Source: Climacium dendroides (Eukaryota; Streptophyta; Bryopsida; Hypnales; Climaciaceae). Taken from it: a DNA stretch of 64,000 bases. The translations under genes were made by a program, and so were the position numbers. The DNA lies in the NCBI GenBank assembly GCA_950106755.1, contig OX467084.1, positions 1,798,001 to 1,862,000 on the forward strand, read 5' to 3'. Below are positions 24,431 to 35,990 of the stretch, one piece after another. The notes under the pieces were generated by a model, which had not been told where the DNA came from, ran no database searches, and worked only from the letters and a program-made list of their open reading frames with translations. Each line of letters starts with the position of its first letter. The stretch's first letter is position 1.

Positions 24431-25559
24431 AAGCAAGAGGATGAAGCATATGAAGTGGCAGTTAGGATTCTGAAACCCTAAAAAGTGGCGGCTAGGGTTT
24501 TAAAACCCTAGAAAATGACTGCTAGGATTTCAAGATCCCAAAAAACAACGGCTACGATTTTACAATTTTGAGCAATAATTTATTTACATGTTTTTAGGTT
24601 GCCCAAATTTTTAAGGGGTTGCCTGGAAAAAAAACTTCAAAAAAAATGTGAACTTATAAAAATGTGACTATAGAATATGACTGCATGTTGTCATATATGC
24701 AAAAATATGATTGACAAATATAACTGGTGTTCCCGTAATACGTTCCCTATGGTCCCCTAAAAATATTTTGCCGTTCCCCATGTATGTATACTATATACCC
24801 ATGAAGTACAAAGGCAAAATATGACTGGCAGTCACATTTGTAGTCATGTTTTTTCTCAACATTGTGGGATCCAAAAATATGACTACGAGCAATTGCTAGT
24901 CATCCTCAGTCATATTTTTGCAATCATAAAACACTTAAATCCTAGTAGTGAAAGTCTATTTTAGAATATAGAATCTATAACTGCTTACAAATTAAAACTC
25001 TTCATAACTTTCATCTCATTAATCAAAATGGCTTATTGAAAGCTTTCTATGTATATATAAATCTACAAAACCAATTTTAAATTTTTATTCTTTTGAAAGT
25101 GATTTCTAAAGAAGTTTTTTTTGCTGCCTAGATTGCCTTTTGAATGCTGAAAACTACATATCATACAATAACTTTTTAACCATGTAGTCAAAAGTTATGA
25201 AATCTATTCGGCCTTAAAGCTACTCCTTAGACACGTGCTATGTGAAAATTTCAAAGAAAAAAAATTAAAATTCCATTTGTAATGAGCTATCCAAAATCGC
25301 TATATTGCTAAAAATATTTAGTTTGGTCCTATAGGGGTTAATAGTATTTGGGCTAAAATCACAAAAATCTATTAGAAAATACATTTTAATACTAGCTTTT
25401 TATATTTTTTCAATAGATCATACATAAGAAATATCCACATCTTGCATTGAAAGTTTTTGAACAACTTTGAAATCATTTGGTGATTTAGAAGATATCAATC
25501 AAAAAAAGAAAATATAAATAAACTTAAACTCCCACAACTTAGCCTACCAAAAAAGGGTT

Positions 25560-26168
25560 GATTCTTCATCCTTTGAAGAGGGAATACCAAGCATATGAAC
25601 CATTACAAACTCCAAAGAATCACAAAGACTAGTTATACTTTGCCACTTCGATAATTAATAGATTTTATGGTACTTTTTTAGTATTTTCTTAGCATCATTA
25701 TAAGTTCATTTTATAAAGCTTGTAAGTTTGCCTTATGTTTTGATGATTTTTTTAAATGACCAACCAGTGGATTTAACAAATAATCAAGATCAATAGATAT
25801 TCTTTTAAATGATTCTTTCTTAAAATCCTCTAAAGCAACTAAATTCGTTCTATGAGCAACACAATGAATAGAGGTAAGGAAGAGGTTCTACTTTTTCAAA
25901 AGGGCTGCAACTCTCGTGGTTCTTCTCTACCACAATGGAAGCCTCATTGGATCCAAACCCTATACACTTAACCATGTCCAAACCTCAAGTCTTCACATCA
26001 ACCATGAGAGAGTCAAAAATCACCTTAGAATCTTTTTCCCATCCACAATTTACAACAACCCCCCCAAACATATAAAGGATATTTAACTTCCTTATAAAAA
26101 CTTAGTAGATATAAAAGGTGATTTTCAATTGAAATATCACTAGACTCATCAAATACATTAACCCTTGA
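25560..26168 (-). pseudogene. hAT-type transposase relic, central part
   Basis: On the minus strand, in interrupted frames, I read VFDESSDISIENHLLYLLSF, KDSKVIFDSLMVDVKT and KCIGFGSNEASIVVEKNHES. These match the pattern of DUF4371-type hAT transposases, where an acidic DES.D block is followed by K-C-I/V-GFGSDGAS and a V-H-C-x-A-H-R block. Several stops and frame changes are present. It lies between a family A repeat (22.5-25.3 kb) and a family C repeat (26.17-27.06 kb) and is the middle of one gene with the 21.6-22.5 and 27.3-27.7 kb segments. Confidence 0.62.
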
Positions 26169-26169
26169 A

Positions 26170-27060
26170 GCCCCAAGGCCTTTTTTTATTTTCAAAAACC
26201 ACTCAAAACTGCCATTTCTATTGCAAGGTGCAAAATTCTTGAAATTTTCATTCTTTTGGCATACTTGACCATAGGATCTTGCACTAGAATAGTATAAAAA
26301 CGTGTAGTAGAAATTTTAAAAACATTGACCATGTAGATTGTAAGATATTTGCATTTAAATAGAAGAAAATAAGTTTTTCGGCACATTCATTGACTAGATT
26401 TTTAGGCTTTGAATCTCCTTATTTTATATATTTTGTACTATTGAGTTTGAATTTAAAAATTTGTATGTTGAAGATTTGAGTTGAAAGTTGGAGGAAAAAA
26501 TTCAAAAAGAAAAACACTTGATTTTCATTCATTAAAAAATTGTTAAGTAGAAGTAGGTCCAAGATTCAACAAAACACTAAATTATTAATAGCTCAAAGAC
26601 GGAATTGAAATACCATAATCCCAATGATGAGATTGTTCTTGCAAGAAAACTTAACCTAGTCAAACAATTTTTTTGAAAAATCACAAAAATTGCATTAAAA
26701 AATAAATCCCATAAGTTATTTTTTCAAAAAGTTGCTTAGATTGCCCTCAAAATAAGATTGTTCATAACTTTCACATCACTAATCTATATAAAATTAATCA
26801 AAGCTTCAGATGTAGACAAAACTAAGATCTATAAGATTAAAAGTTCAATTTTATTTCAGTTTTTTGTAGATTCTTTTTCTACCCAATAAAGTGAAAATTA
26901 TATTTAAGAACCAATTGAAATAAAATCCCACAAAGCTAATGAGTTTTTCTATCTTCTAAGAAAGTTTTAAAGAAATCACCAAAAATTGAGATCATGGTAA
27001 CTTGTCTGAACGTCCAAGTGTCCCTTGAGGGGGCACTTGGGACTTTAGGGATTAAACCAA
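26170..27060 (+). repeat. Dispersed repeat family C, forward copy
   Basis: Near inverted copy of 29220-30115. The outer end has AAAACTGCCATTTCTATTGC and CATAGGATCTTGCA. Inner blocks are TTGTTAAGTAGAAGTAGGTC, GATGAGATTGTTCTTGCAAG, ATTGTTCATAACTTTCACAT and a CACTTGG hairpin near 27030. The outer ~250 bp resembles the outer end of family A; the inner part differs. It appears inserted in the hAT transposase gene. Confidence 0.55.
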
Positions 27061-27127
27061 AAAAATTTGAAGATCTAATTCTATCAAAAACTTACCTTTG
27101 AATGATACTAAAAACAACAAAAACCAT

Positions 27128-27312
27128 CACTACAAGAGAAAGGGGTGTTTTAAGTATAGACCTAGGACTACAATCTTAATAGTAATGACCTTTTTAAGAG
27201 ATTTTTAGTAAAATTTTACTAAAATACATGTATTTTCATGTAATAAAAAGGTCATTACTATTAAGACTACAGTCCTAGGTCTATACTTAAAATACCCCTT
27301 TTTCTTGTAGTG
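27128..27312. mobile_element. CACTA-type foldback MITE, 185 bp
   Basis: Almost a full palindrome. It begins CACTACAAGAGAAAGGGGTG and ends with the complement of CACTACAAGAAAAAGGGGT. The arms share about 70 bp, including TATAGACCTAGGACT. The flanks carry a 3-bp direct duplication, CAT on both sides. It sits inside the hAT relic. Confidence 0.9.
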
Positions 27313-27319
27313 CATATCA

Positions 27320-27720
27320 ACACATGCTTTCTCATTATGAAGGAATTTTTGAATTATAGGAATACTATATGAAACAAGTAAATCTTACAAACCAAACTTG
27401 TGAAAATGATTGTTTCTTTTTCTATGAAGTGACATAAAAGCTTCATCACAAGTACAATTTGCATTTGCAATAGCTTTGTGTAAAACTTTTTGACCCCGGT
27501 GTTTAGTCCACATTATTAGATTTCTATGTTCAATAGTTTTAGCTTGATTTTGCAAGGTTGATACTTTGACATTTATAGAACCTTCAGTAGCATATGTAAA
27601 CTTACCACCCCTATCTTTACAAATCTTACAAAAATCCTCCCCAACTTACAATTGAAGTCTATCTTATCATACAAATCATGCCAAGTATCTTTCGAATCTT
27701 TGTTAACTTTTCTATTGGAT
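27320..27720 (-). pseudogene. hAT-type transposase relic, N-terminal part
   Basis: Minus-strand frame reading ICKDRGGKFTYATEGSINVK, then IEHRNLIMWTKHR and EAFMSLHRKRNNHFHKFGL. This fits the N-terminal zinc-finger (C..C..H) and early DUF4371 region of hAT transposases. A stop follows the last motif. The gene continued toward lower coordinates but is cut by the foldback MITE at 27128-27312 and by a family C repeat. Confidence 0.5.
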
Positions 27721-27954
27721 TCACTTCTTTATTAGATGTTGTGATTGCAGAAGAAAAACCAATAGCAAATACTTACATCTCAATGGACTTTCTACGAGAT
27801 CCAACCCTAAACAACTTATCCCTCATAGTTCTTTGTTGCTTATTTGTAATAAAACAACCACTAATGACAAACCTTAGGAAGAAAAAAATTGAAAAAAATT
27901 AATTTGTACTACTAATTTGAACCATTTGAACTGAGGGAGACGTACTAAGCAACA

Positions 27955-28680
27955 TTAGCCCCTAAAGGCCCATTGTTTCCTTGGGGGACAAAATGGATTT
28001 GAACAAGTTCCTATGAACTCAATTTTTAGTAAAATTCTTTGAAACTTTCTTACAAGATAGAAAAACTTATTAGCTTCATGGGAAAGCTAATAAAAGAATT
28101 TTTATTTCAATCAATGTCTAGGAGAAAAATTTATGCCATCCTAAATATAATTTTCAAGCCATTGGATAGAAAAAAAATTCACAAAAATTTGAAATTAATT
28201 TTTAAAAATTTCTTCTTATAGATCATATTTTTGTCTATATGTGAAGCTTTGATTCATTTCATTTGAATTAGTGATGTGAAAGTTATGAACAATCTTATTT
28301 TGGGGGCAATCTAAGCAACGTTTTAAAAAATAACTTAATGTAGGATTCACTTTTGAATGCAATTTTCACAATTTTTCAAAAAAAAATTCTTTAAAAGGTT
28401 AAAGTTTTCTTGTTAGAACAATCTCACTATTGGAATTATTGTGTTTCAATCCCATCTTAGAACTATTACCAATTTATTTTTTAGACCCCTACTTAGACCT
28501 ACTTCTACTTAACAATTTTTTAAAGATAAAAATATCAATTTTTTTTGAAATTTTTTTCCAAAATTTTCAATTCAATTCTTCAACACAAATTATTTTAAAT
28601 TCAAAGTCCTCAATACAAAAAATTCTACATATGGTGGTCAAAGTCATTTGATATTTCAAGCCAATGTTAAAAAAAAATTA
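27955..28680 (-). repeat. Dispersed repeat family C, inverted partial copy
   Basis: Inner part of family C in inverted orientation, parallel to 29220-29830. It starts with CATTGTTTCCTTGGGGGACAAA and contains GTGATGTGAAAGTTATGAAC, ATCTCACTATTGGAATTATT and CTACTTCTACTTAACAATTT. The outer end is missing. Confidence 0.5.
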
Positions 28681-28869
28681 TTTTCCAACTTTAAAACCTA
28701 TTATTTTCCAATTTATGTGATCAATCTTTTTTATCTTATTTTTTTACTTTTACCAAAATTTTAGCCTCAATGGACTTAGGATCTAGGAGTTATGCAACAA
28801 AATACAACTGGGCTAAAGAACCAATGAAGGATTAGGAAGTTAGTAGTAAGAAAATGTCTACCAAAGTTG

Positions 28870-29220
28870 AATAGTATCTTATAATGTAATGAAATTTAAT
28901 GAGTGAATATTTGGTTAGTTAGTGCTTTTGAAAAAAAATTGGTTAGAGTGTAAAAATGGAGGATCCAAAACTTAATGGCCAAAAAATTGGTAGGACCAAC
29001 AATCATCTTGTTTGCAAAATTAAAAGGTGGATATATATCAAATTTTAGCCACTATGACCTTGCTTTGTCGTCCATGTCTGTAAGATGTAATGAAATTTGG
29101 AGTTTAGTTTCATAAGCGACATCATGTCTTTGAAAGATTGCAACCTTTGCAAATTTGAAATTGAAGGAAAGTAGCCAGTTTAGATTTTAATAAGGACAAG
29201 ATGCAAAACTCAATGCCCTA
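28870..29220 (+). repeat. Dispersed repeat, partner of 3060-3640
   Basis: Shorter relative of 3060-3640 with the blocks TTGGTAGGACCAACA, GTAAGATGTAATGAAATTTG, AACCTTTGCAAATTTGAA and AATAAGGACAAGATGCAAAA in the same order. Lies between two family C copies. Confidence 0.5.
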
Positions 29221-30115
29221 GATTATCCTTTAAAAGACCATTGTCCCTTCAATGAATAAGTGGGACTTTGGGCACGTACCTACAGGCTGAATTTTTGTCA
29301 TGATTTTTTAAAACATTTTTTGAAGATAGAAAAACTAATAAGCTTCATTAGAATATAATTTTTTTATATCGATGCCCGTGAATAAAAGTTATGCCCAAAT
29401 AAGCTCAAAAATAGGGGAAAAGGAACAACAAAAAAATCTTTCAAAATTTGAAAAAAAAATTGAATTTTTTTTCTCATAGATTATATGTTTGCCTACATGG
29501 AAAGCTTTGATTCATTCCATTTGGATTTGTTATGAGAAAGTCATAGACAATCTTGTTTTTTGGGCAATTAGAGCATCTTCTTGAAAAAATAACTTATAGG
29601 ATTCATTTTTTAATGCAATTTTTTATAATTTAAAAAAAACACTCCCCGTGGTTTATTTTCCTTTTTAAAAAAATCTCACCATTGGGATTAGTGCATTTTA
29701 ATTCCATTCTAGAGATATTAATAATTTAGATATTCCTTCTATATATACTTGTTTCTACTTAACAATTTTTTTAAGAATGAAAATTAAGTTTTTCTGAAAT
29801 TCTTTTTCTTCCTAGAGTCTCAATCTCAATTCCCTGCCATAGAGATTTAAAGCTTAAACTTTGTAGTGCAAGGAATTTAAGTTATGATGGTTCAAAGTCA
29901 AAAAATCTAGTCCTACAATGTACTAAAAAACTTGTTTTTTTCACTTTCTATGCAAATATCTTGCAATCCGTGCAATCAAAATTTATGAAAAAATTTCCAC
30001 ACATTCTCATACTGATCACGTGTAAGATCCTACAATTATATGTGCAAAAAAACAATTTTCAAATTTTTTTAGGCTTTGCTATAGAAATGGCAATTTTGAG
30101 TGTTTTTTGGCAGAA
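29220..30115 (-). repeat. Dispersed repeat family C, inverted copy
   Basis: Inverted partner of 26170-27060, with the two facing each other across 2.2 kb. Contains CATTGTCCCTTCAATG, ATCTCACCATTGGGATTAGT, CACATTCTCATACTGATCAC, and the outer end GAAATGGCAATTTTGAGTG. Confidence 0.55.
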
Positions 30116-30289
30116 CAAAGGCCTCCTTTAGGGGTTAGAAATAAAAACCCAAGGTCTCCTTCTACATTGAATAGAGGTATTAAGAGGACTAAAACATTGA
30201 AGGGACCTATTGCGGAAAACTATGGATGTTTGAAATGTGATGTACAATCTCCGATCACTTTTGTAACTATTGATATACAAAAAAAATAT

Positions 30290-30892
30290 TTATATAGTAT
30301 GTAATGTTGATTGATTAGTATGGATCCCCTTCAAACCCCTAATATTCAACATACACAAAGCAAAGAAGTATACTTTATATAGTGTATAATGTCAATTAAT
30401 TAGTATGGGTTCCCTTCAAACCCCTATTATTCAGTGCACACAAAGAAAAGGGAGGTACTTTATATAGTGTGTAATATAATGTTGATTAATTAGTACGGGT
30501 CTCCTTCAAATCCCTAATATTCAATGTACACAAAGAAAAGAGATATACTTTATTGTAGTGTATAATGTCAATTAATTAGTGCAGGTCTTCTTCAAACCCC
30601 TATTCAATGTACGCAAAGAAAAGAGAGATTCTTTATACAATGTGAAATATAATGTCGGTTAATTAGTATGGGTCCCCTTCAAACTCCTATTTCTTCAGTG
30701 CACACAAAGAAAAGGAAAATAATACTTTATATAGTGTGTAATATAATGTCAATTAATTAGTATGTATTTCTTTCAAACCCCCACTATTTAGCATACACAA
30801 AGAAAAGGATGATACTTTATATAGCATGTAATATAATGTCGATTAATTGGTATGGGTCCCCTTCAAACCCCTACTATTGAAAGTACACAAAG
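30290..30892. repeat. Tandem array, seven units of about 85-95 bp
   Basis: Units start near 30292, 30374, 30463, 30552, 30633, 30729 and 30817. Each reads roughly ACTTTATATAGTGTGTAAT, then TTAATTAGTATGGGTCCCC, TTCAAACCCCTA.TATTCA, and TACACAAAGAAAAG. Units differ by 5-15 percent with small indels. It borders a less AT-rich stretch from about 30.9 kb. Confidence 0.85.
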
Positions 30893-30899
30893 TCAAGGC

Positions 30900-31970
30900 C
30901 AATTGTGTAATGTAGTACCAGGGCAGCTCTGCAAATTTTTCCCGGAAGAATCGAACCCAACCCAACCCAACCAAACGCGGGTGCAATGTACGGGGAGTAC
31001 CGGTATTTAGTTACAAGCTAGCTGGTTGATTTTGAGAATTTTTGAATGGATTTCAAAATCTTCAGAAAAAACCCGATCATTTACGAGGAAAACCAGAGAA
31101 TATTCTCTATTTTATAAAGGTCTAGCCGAGAGAATGCTTCAAGCAACTGTTTGGTCTCACAAAATGTAGGATTTTAGCTGGTTAAGCTAAAAATCTCCCC
31201 GGACTGTGCGCGGGGGCCTGGGTAAGCTTCAGTACGGTGGCCACCCTGAGATCCAGACGGAAGCCTTGAAAGCCCTGCCCCTGCTTTTGTGGGATTCGCT
31301 GCACATCTTTGAATTCCCCTTCTCAATTCGCCATGAACTCGGTGGCAGGGGTCCGGTCCTCCCGACACGGTTGCAGAATTTCCAGCGCCTGGCTTTGGTC
31401 CCCCGCTCGGCTGAGCTTCCATTCCATTCACAAGAACCAGAACGACCCTGTACGTACTCAGGCTGGAGGGAGGACAGGTAAGTTTTTTTGGGGGGGGGCC
31501 CTCCAGCCTCGGGTGAACCAACTGGGGTCGTGATCTCGAAGCTTAAAAACCTCGGGGTCCAAGGGCACCGTAAAAACCAAATTTTGGAAATAAGAAAAAA
31601 AAAAAGTAGACATGGTTGTAAGTGTCGTCGTGAAGTTATATAATGTAGAACTACCCTCCATTACCACCATTTACCCAATTCCACCACCTACAGGTTCCTC
31701 CCATTTTTCGTCACTGGCCCATCTTATTACCACAATCTTACGGATCCATGATCATGATGGCAATGCACTGGGGAGCAGACACATCAGCCCACGCTCCAAC
31801 AATGGTCTGGTCATCCTTCAACAAGGGTCTGCTCACAGTGAGTTTTACATTTCTGCTTTGAAAAATCACAAAAAATTCAAGTCTTGTCAGAATGTCTTCA
31901 TTCTTTTTGCAATTGACTTCTCTCAAACGATTCAACCTCTGAAACAACATGAGAGCTCGTAAAGAGCTTC
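30900..31970. other. GC-richer block, unidentified exon-like sequence
   Basis: GC content rises sharply at 31160-31540 and frames of 70-116 codons are open on both strands. On the plus strand GGACAG|GTAAGT near 31474 is an excellent splice donor; on the minus strand a 70-codon frame (31738-31950) has a coding-like look. No family is recognised and the frames conflict. It may be a decayed gene or the 5' end of a transcript. Confidence 0.25.
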
Positions 31971-34900
31971 TCCAAAGTACCTAGATTGCAAATCTCTATG
32001 GTAATGGGTGGTTCTACCTTAAGGTTGAACCAGATGATGACCTATAGTGGATACATTAGAAGACATTTCAAGTCTTTATAGGGCCGTTTTAATCTTGTTC
32101 CCTCGCTATTCCTCCCACAGCGATGAAACGGCCAATTGTCAAGGGAAAAAAAAAATTTAAAAAGAAAAAGTTTTTAGAATGCCAAAAAAAGTTGAAATTT
32201 TAAAAAAATTCTTCAAAAATGACGTGGCAGGGTCTTGACCACATCAACATGCTGCGCTATCACTGTTGTAGTGCATTGTGGGGGAGTTCCCTGCCATGAT
32301 AACTTGTGGCCCTATAGACGCCTCAAATATCTTCTAATGCTTAGGGAATTACCCCATCATGGTGTTTTTTCCTAGTATGTGAAAATTTGACCACAATGCA
32401 TGTCTTATGTGACAAGAATGGAGTGATTAGTGACTTCATTAGGAACTTCCAACTTTAATTTCAATGTGAATTCATTGTAAGAATTGACTTTTTAGGCTTT
32501 TTATGTTAGAAAATACAATGACTGCTTTAAGGTAGATGAACCTATTTCAGACAAGCCCCCCATGATGGTTGCATAGGCTGACCTATTGTGGATAGCAATT
32601 GAATGCACTGATTTTTGAGAAAGATTTTATATTTGTACTTTCTCACCCATTAATCTCTCTTCTTTCTTGGCTTAGGGAAAAGTGTCAAGTGTAACTAGAA
32701 TAGGTGAGTCTATGAAACTAGAATGGGTCCGGATGATTTTTTTTTAATTTATATTCAATAAAATATTCATTCTAGGAAAAAAAAATCCGATTTTTTTGGC
32801 ATTCTTTGACAACCTTATTTTTGCACACCCTGAATTAGTTCCTCCATGACTTCCACAAATCATACATATTGAAATACTTAAGTTATCTAAAATAGGTTTT
32901 TTTACCTTAAGTGAACAAAAAATTATAGTTTAGGACATTTGATGAATTACATTTGCCAACTTCAATTAATTATTTGGGTGAGATTGTTGAATATGACCAT
33001 TGGATATGGTGTATTGATAGTGATTCCCTTGTGTATGGCTAAAGGTACATACTATATCAAATACTAAATTGTTTGTAGTGTGTACACCACATATATAAGT
33101 CTAGGTGGGCAAGTGTTGTAATTGGTCATGCATTGGAATTTTTTTAAGGCATAAAAACTCCACTTTTGCATTGCACAATGCAACAACTCTCTTCAAAATT
33201 GAAATTGATCGAATTTGGAAATTGATAATTAGAGAAAGAAGAATTAAGAGAGACTAAAGTTAAATGATGTTTTTAATTTTGATCATTTTACCCCAATACC
33301 AATCTACTACATCTGACATCTTGATAGTATCTAAGAATTGTTTTTATAAAATTAACAAGTCAGTATGCAAAGTTATCTAGAGATATTTATTGTATTCAAT
33401 CAATTTTCAAAGAACATGTAATCAAAGGTGAGAGCTTAAATTTTTCTTAGAAAAAATACAATAGTTTTGTTCTTAGCAAAATTCCAAACCTTGTTTGTAC
33501 ATAGTGAATAATTTTTTTTCATAATCCCAAAAAATGAATTCTAATTATTTAACTTTCAACTCCAAATCAATTTAAACAAAATTCACAAAAAAGTCATAAC
33601 ATGCATTTTCAACCCCCTTCTCTCATCTATTTCTATTGTCTTTCAATGAAATTGAAAGTTGATTTAAATTCCTACATTTTTTTTATTTGAACAAATTTTG
33701 AAAATAATAATTTGCTATGCTTATCTCTTAAATAATCGAGTATGCTTTGGGTGGTAATCATCAAAAAGTTCTATATTCTAATGCATTACTTGGAAAGGAA
33801 GAATTTATCCCCTCAACAACAACTTTCATTTCTTAAAATAAAACATTTATCCACTCAATAATTACATTATTTTGTCTCCAACAACACAACCTCCATTCCT
33901 TTAGCAATAAAAATTTGCATGGAGCCATTTTTCCTAGGTTTAAACAAAATGATGTGGAATTTTGGCACAAATGTAAGTTTTACTAAGACTTTGGTTTACT
34001 TTGGTCCTAATACATCCTACGCATTGCCAATTATAACCTTCAAATTAAATGACCATTGTCATAATTTCAAAGATTCAATATTCAAAATTTGGCATTTTAT
34101 TATGTCAATTTGTAAAATTATTTGAACATTGGCTCCTTAAAAAAATTGGTAAGAAAATTATTGTGGTTTCTACATAATGTGTATAGAAAATTAAATCAAT
34201 TATAAAATGCATTAGAATAATTTGAATGTTTTAACAAAAATGAAGTTTCTAGTGAGAAAAAATAAACTGTAACTTAAAGATTTAAACATTAGAATATAAA
34301 TATTGAATTTTTTGTAAAAAATAGTCACACTGGAATTGGAATTTACAAATTTATTTTTGCACATTGGATCAAATCAATTAATGGAAAACATTCAAAATTG
34401 ACTTCATAGTAACCTACATGAATTCCATTTCATTATTACATTGACAACTAGAAGACTCAATCAATTGGACACTTTTGTGACATCTTTACACTCTACACTA
34501 CTTCTAAAAGCAATGACTATTGATGACTGACCTTTCAAATAGAAGCCATGGCCCTGTTAAGAGATTTTCTTCAAGGCTTCTCAATCTGAGTGGAAGGAAG
34601 GCCTAAGTTTTATTCCTTTGACAAGTAAAATACCACACATTCATTTGTTTAGTAAATAATTTTTTCTTCAAAAGACACCTTGAAGAATACAATTTATATT
34701 TCATTGTGCTTTCATCGATGCAAATCAATGTAATTTAATCCCAACACTTGTAAAAAGGAGGTATTTGAACACCAAAGAAGAGTGTGAAAGTAATGGTGCC
34801 AAAGGTCCACATGGACACTATACTAGTGTCCATGTGGGCCTTTAGTATCAACGATTATAAAAAGAGAGGGGAACTAGATTCTTATTAGATTGGCATGAAT

Positions 34901-34980
34901 TGAGAATGTGTTCAATCATCTTAGGTCCCACATGTAGCTCACCATGTTCTTACACTATTTTTTGGTGCTCAATACTTTCT
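31970..34980. other. AT-rich spacer
   Basis: Nothing recognised apart from one hairpin at 34801-34843, listed separately. Open frames here are short and compositionally AT-rich. Confidence 0.5.
34801..34843. repeat. Near-perfect hairpin, 20-bp stem
   Basis: CCACATGGACACTA (34807-34820) and its exact complement (34824-34837) flank a 3-base loop. The stem continues outward as AAAGG/CCTTT with one mismatch between. Confidence 0.85.
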
Positions 34981-34983
34981 TTC

Positions 34984-35265
34984 TACTACACTAAAATTAG
35001 TAAATAGTGTTGGGTGATAATTAGTGTTGTAGTGAACTGAATCATAGCCTTAACTTATTATATTACCATTCCAACTTCTATATTTTGTTCCCATCTAACA
35101 TTAAATGCACTCTCGTAGAAATGTTGAAATGACCAAATTTTACTATAGAGCTAAAACAGTGTTAGAATGAGTAAATAATGTTCTAACACTAATCTTGCAA
35201 ATCACAATTAGTGTTATTGTTGACAATTAGTGTAGCCAACACTATTTACCAATTTTACTGTAGTG
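34984..35265. mobile_element. MITE with ACTACA ends and TAAATAGTGTT repeats
   Basis: ACTACACTAAAATTAGTAAA at the left is matched in inverted orientation by TTTACCAATTTTACTGTAGT at the right. Subterminal GTAAATAGTGTTGG occurs in both arms, with further (A)ATTAGTGTT motifs inside. Ends resemble CACTA-type MITEs (one terminal base differs). No target-site duplication is clear. Related to 40635-40982. Confidence 0.65.
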
Positions 35266-35633
35266 CAATAATCCCCCCAAATAAAATAACCAATATGATA
35301 ATGAAAGTGAAGGGCAACATTGGCATATCATTACATTACATAACCAAACAATGATTTCCCCCATGTTGAGAGGTCAATTATGTTTTGCGAGCCATACCAA
35401 GAAGGGGCTTATTAGTTATTTCAAGGATTGCGGTTGGGTGAGGGGCCAAAGAAGACAATTTAACTTGTTCAATGTATCAATCCCCTTTTGAAAGATGCAC
35501 AAAGGCCTCCTACTACCTCATTTATAAAACAACATTACGATCCTCCCGAATTTGTTTTTTTTCTAGAAATAAATTACTTTAGGAAATTAAGTACAAGATT
35601 TGTGTTTCTCCATAATTTGAAAAACAATTAATA

Positions 35634-35695
35634 TCCCCCCCCCCCTCCCTCCCAAATTGGGAACTATTTAAAAAAAAAATTGGGGGGGGGAGGGG
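35634..35695. repeat. C-run / G-run foldback
   Basis: A run of more than ten C followed by TCCCTCCCAAATT pairs with AATTGGGGGGGG AGGGGG about 20 bases later. The G-rich arm could also form a quadruplex. Confidence 0.7.
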
Positions 35696-35699
35696 GCAA

Positions 35700-35990
35700 A
35701 CCTACCCTAGGGGTACTGGCTGGAGCTTGACAAATGATAAGAAGGCTCTCACTGCAGCTGTGTGTCATTTGTTCCAAAAGCTGACCCTTGTCCAACCTTT
35801 CAGCGTGCCGACCCATTCTCTCCCTCTTGCTTGTAAGAAAAATTTATTTATTTATTGCCATTGAAGCCCAGAAAAAGTGTCAGCCAGGCAGGAGTTCAGT
35901 TAAGTAACGTCAATTCAGTCACTTCTCTTTTTCTTCACAAATAAGAAAAATCTGCCACGAGGAGAAAAAAAAAGAAGGTAAAAAGGTAAA
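35700..35990. other. Less AT-rich unassigned stretch
   Basis: Contains CTTGACAAATGATAAGAAGG and CCAACCTTTCAGCGTGCCG and a possible donor CTTG|TAAGAA. No coding family recognised. Confidence 0.2.

Larger units (their letters stand above)
23065..24950. mobile_element. Non-autonomous CACTA-type element, 1886 bp
   Basis: Begins CACTACAAGAAAATGAATG and ends with the complement of CACTACTAGGATTTAAGTG. The inverted ends continue for about 43 bp (GTTTTATGA.TGCAAAA.ATATGACT). It is flanked on both sides by AAA, a 3-bp duplication as expected for CACTA (EnSpm) elements. The related repeat at 38010-38960 has a single AAA at this place (CTTCAAAGTCTATTTTAG) and acts as the empty site. The interior has no transposase but two arrays: one with the motif GTGAGTCATATTTT and one rich in AACAACA. 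Confidence 0.85.
22499..25345 (+). repeat. Dispersed repeat family A, forward copy split by a CACTA element
   Basis: Left part 22499-23064 and right part 24951-25345, separated by the CACTA-type element. The joined parts align in order with 38010-38960: the TTTTTTACTACGTTTTCACC end, GGATCTTGTAG, the TTTGGATTCATTTTTTAAGG block, the block around AAAACTCTTCATAACTTT, AACCATGTAGTCAAAAGTTA, and the AGGGGTTAAT end. This copy appears to have been inserted into the hAT transposase gene. Confidence 0.6.

Noticed and set aside
26170..30115. Single large foldback transposon bounded by the inverted family C copies
   Set aside because: The same repeats occur elsewhere in other arrangements, and unrelated pieces of hAT and of the 3.06-kb repeat lie between them.
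31174..31521. 115-codon minus-strand frame in the GC-rich block
   Set aside because: Three phases are open over the same stretch, so the length reflects composition. No domain recognised.
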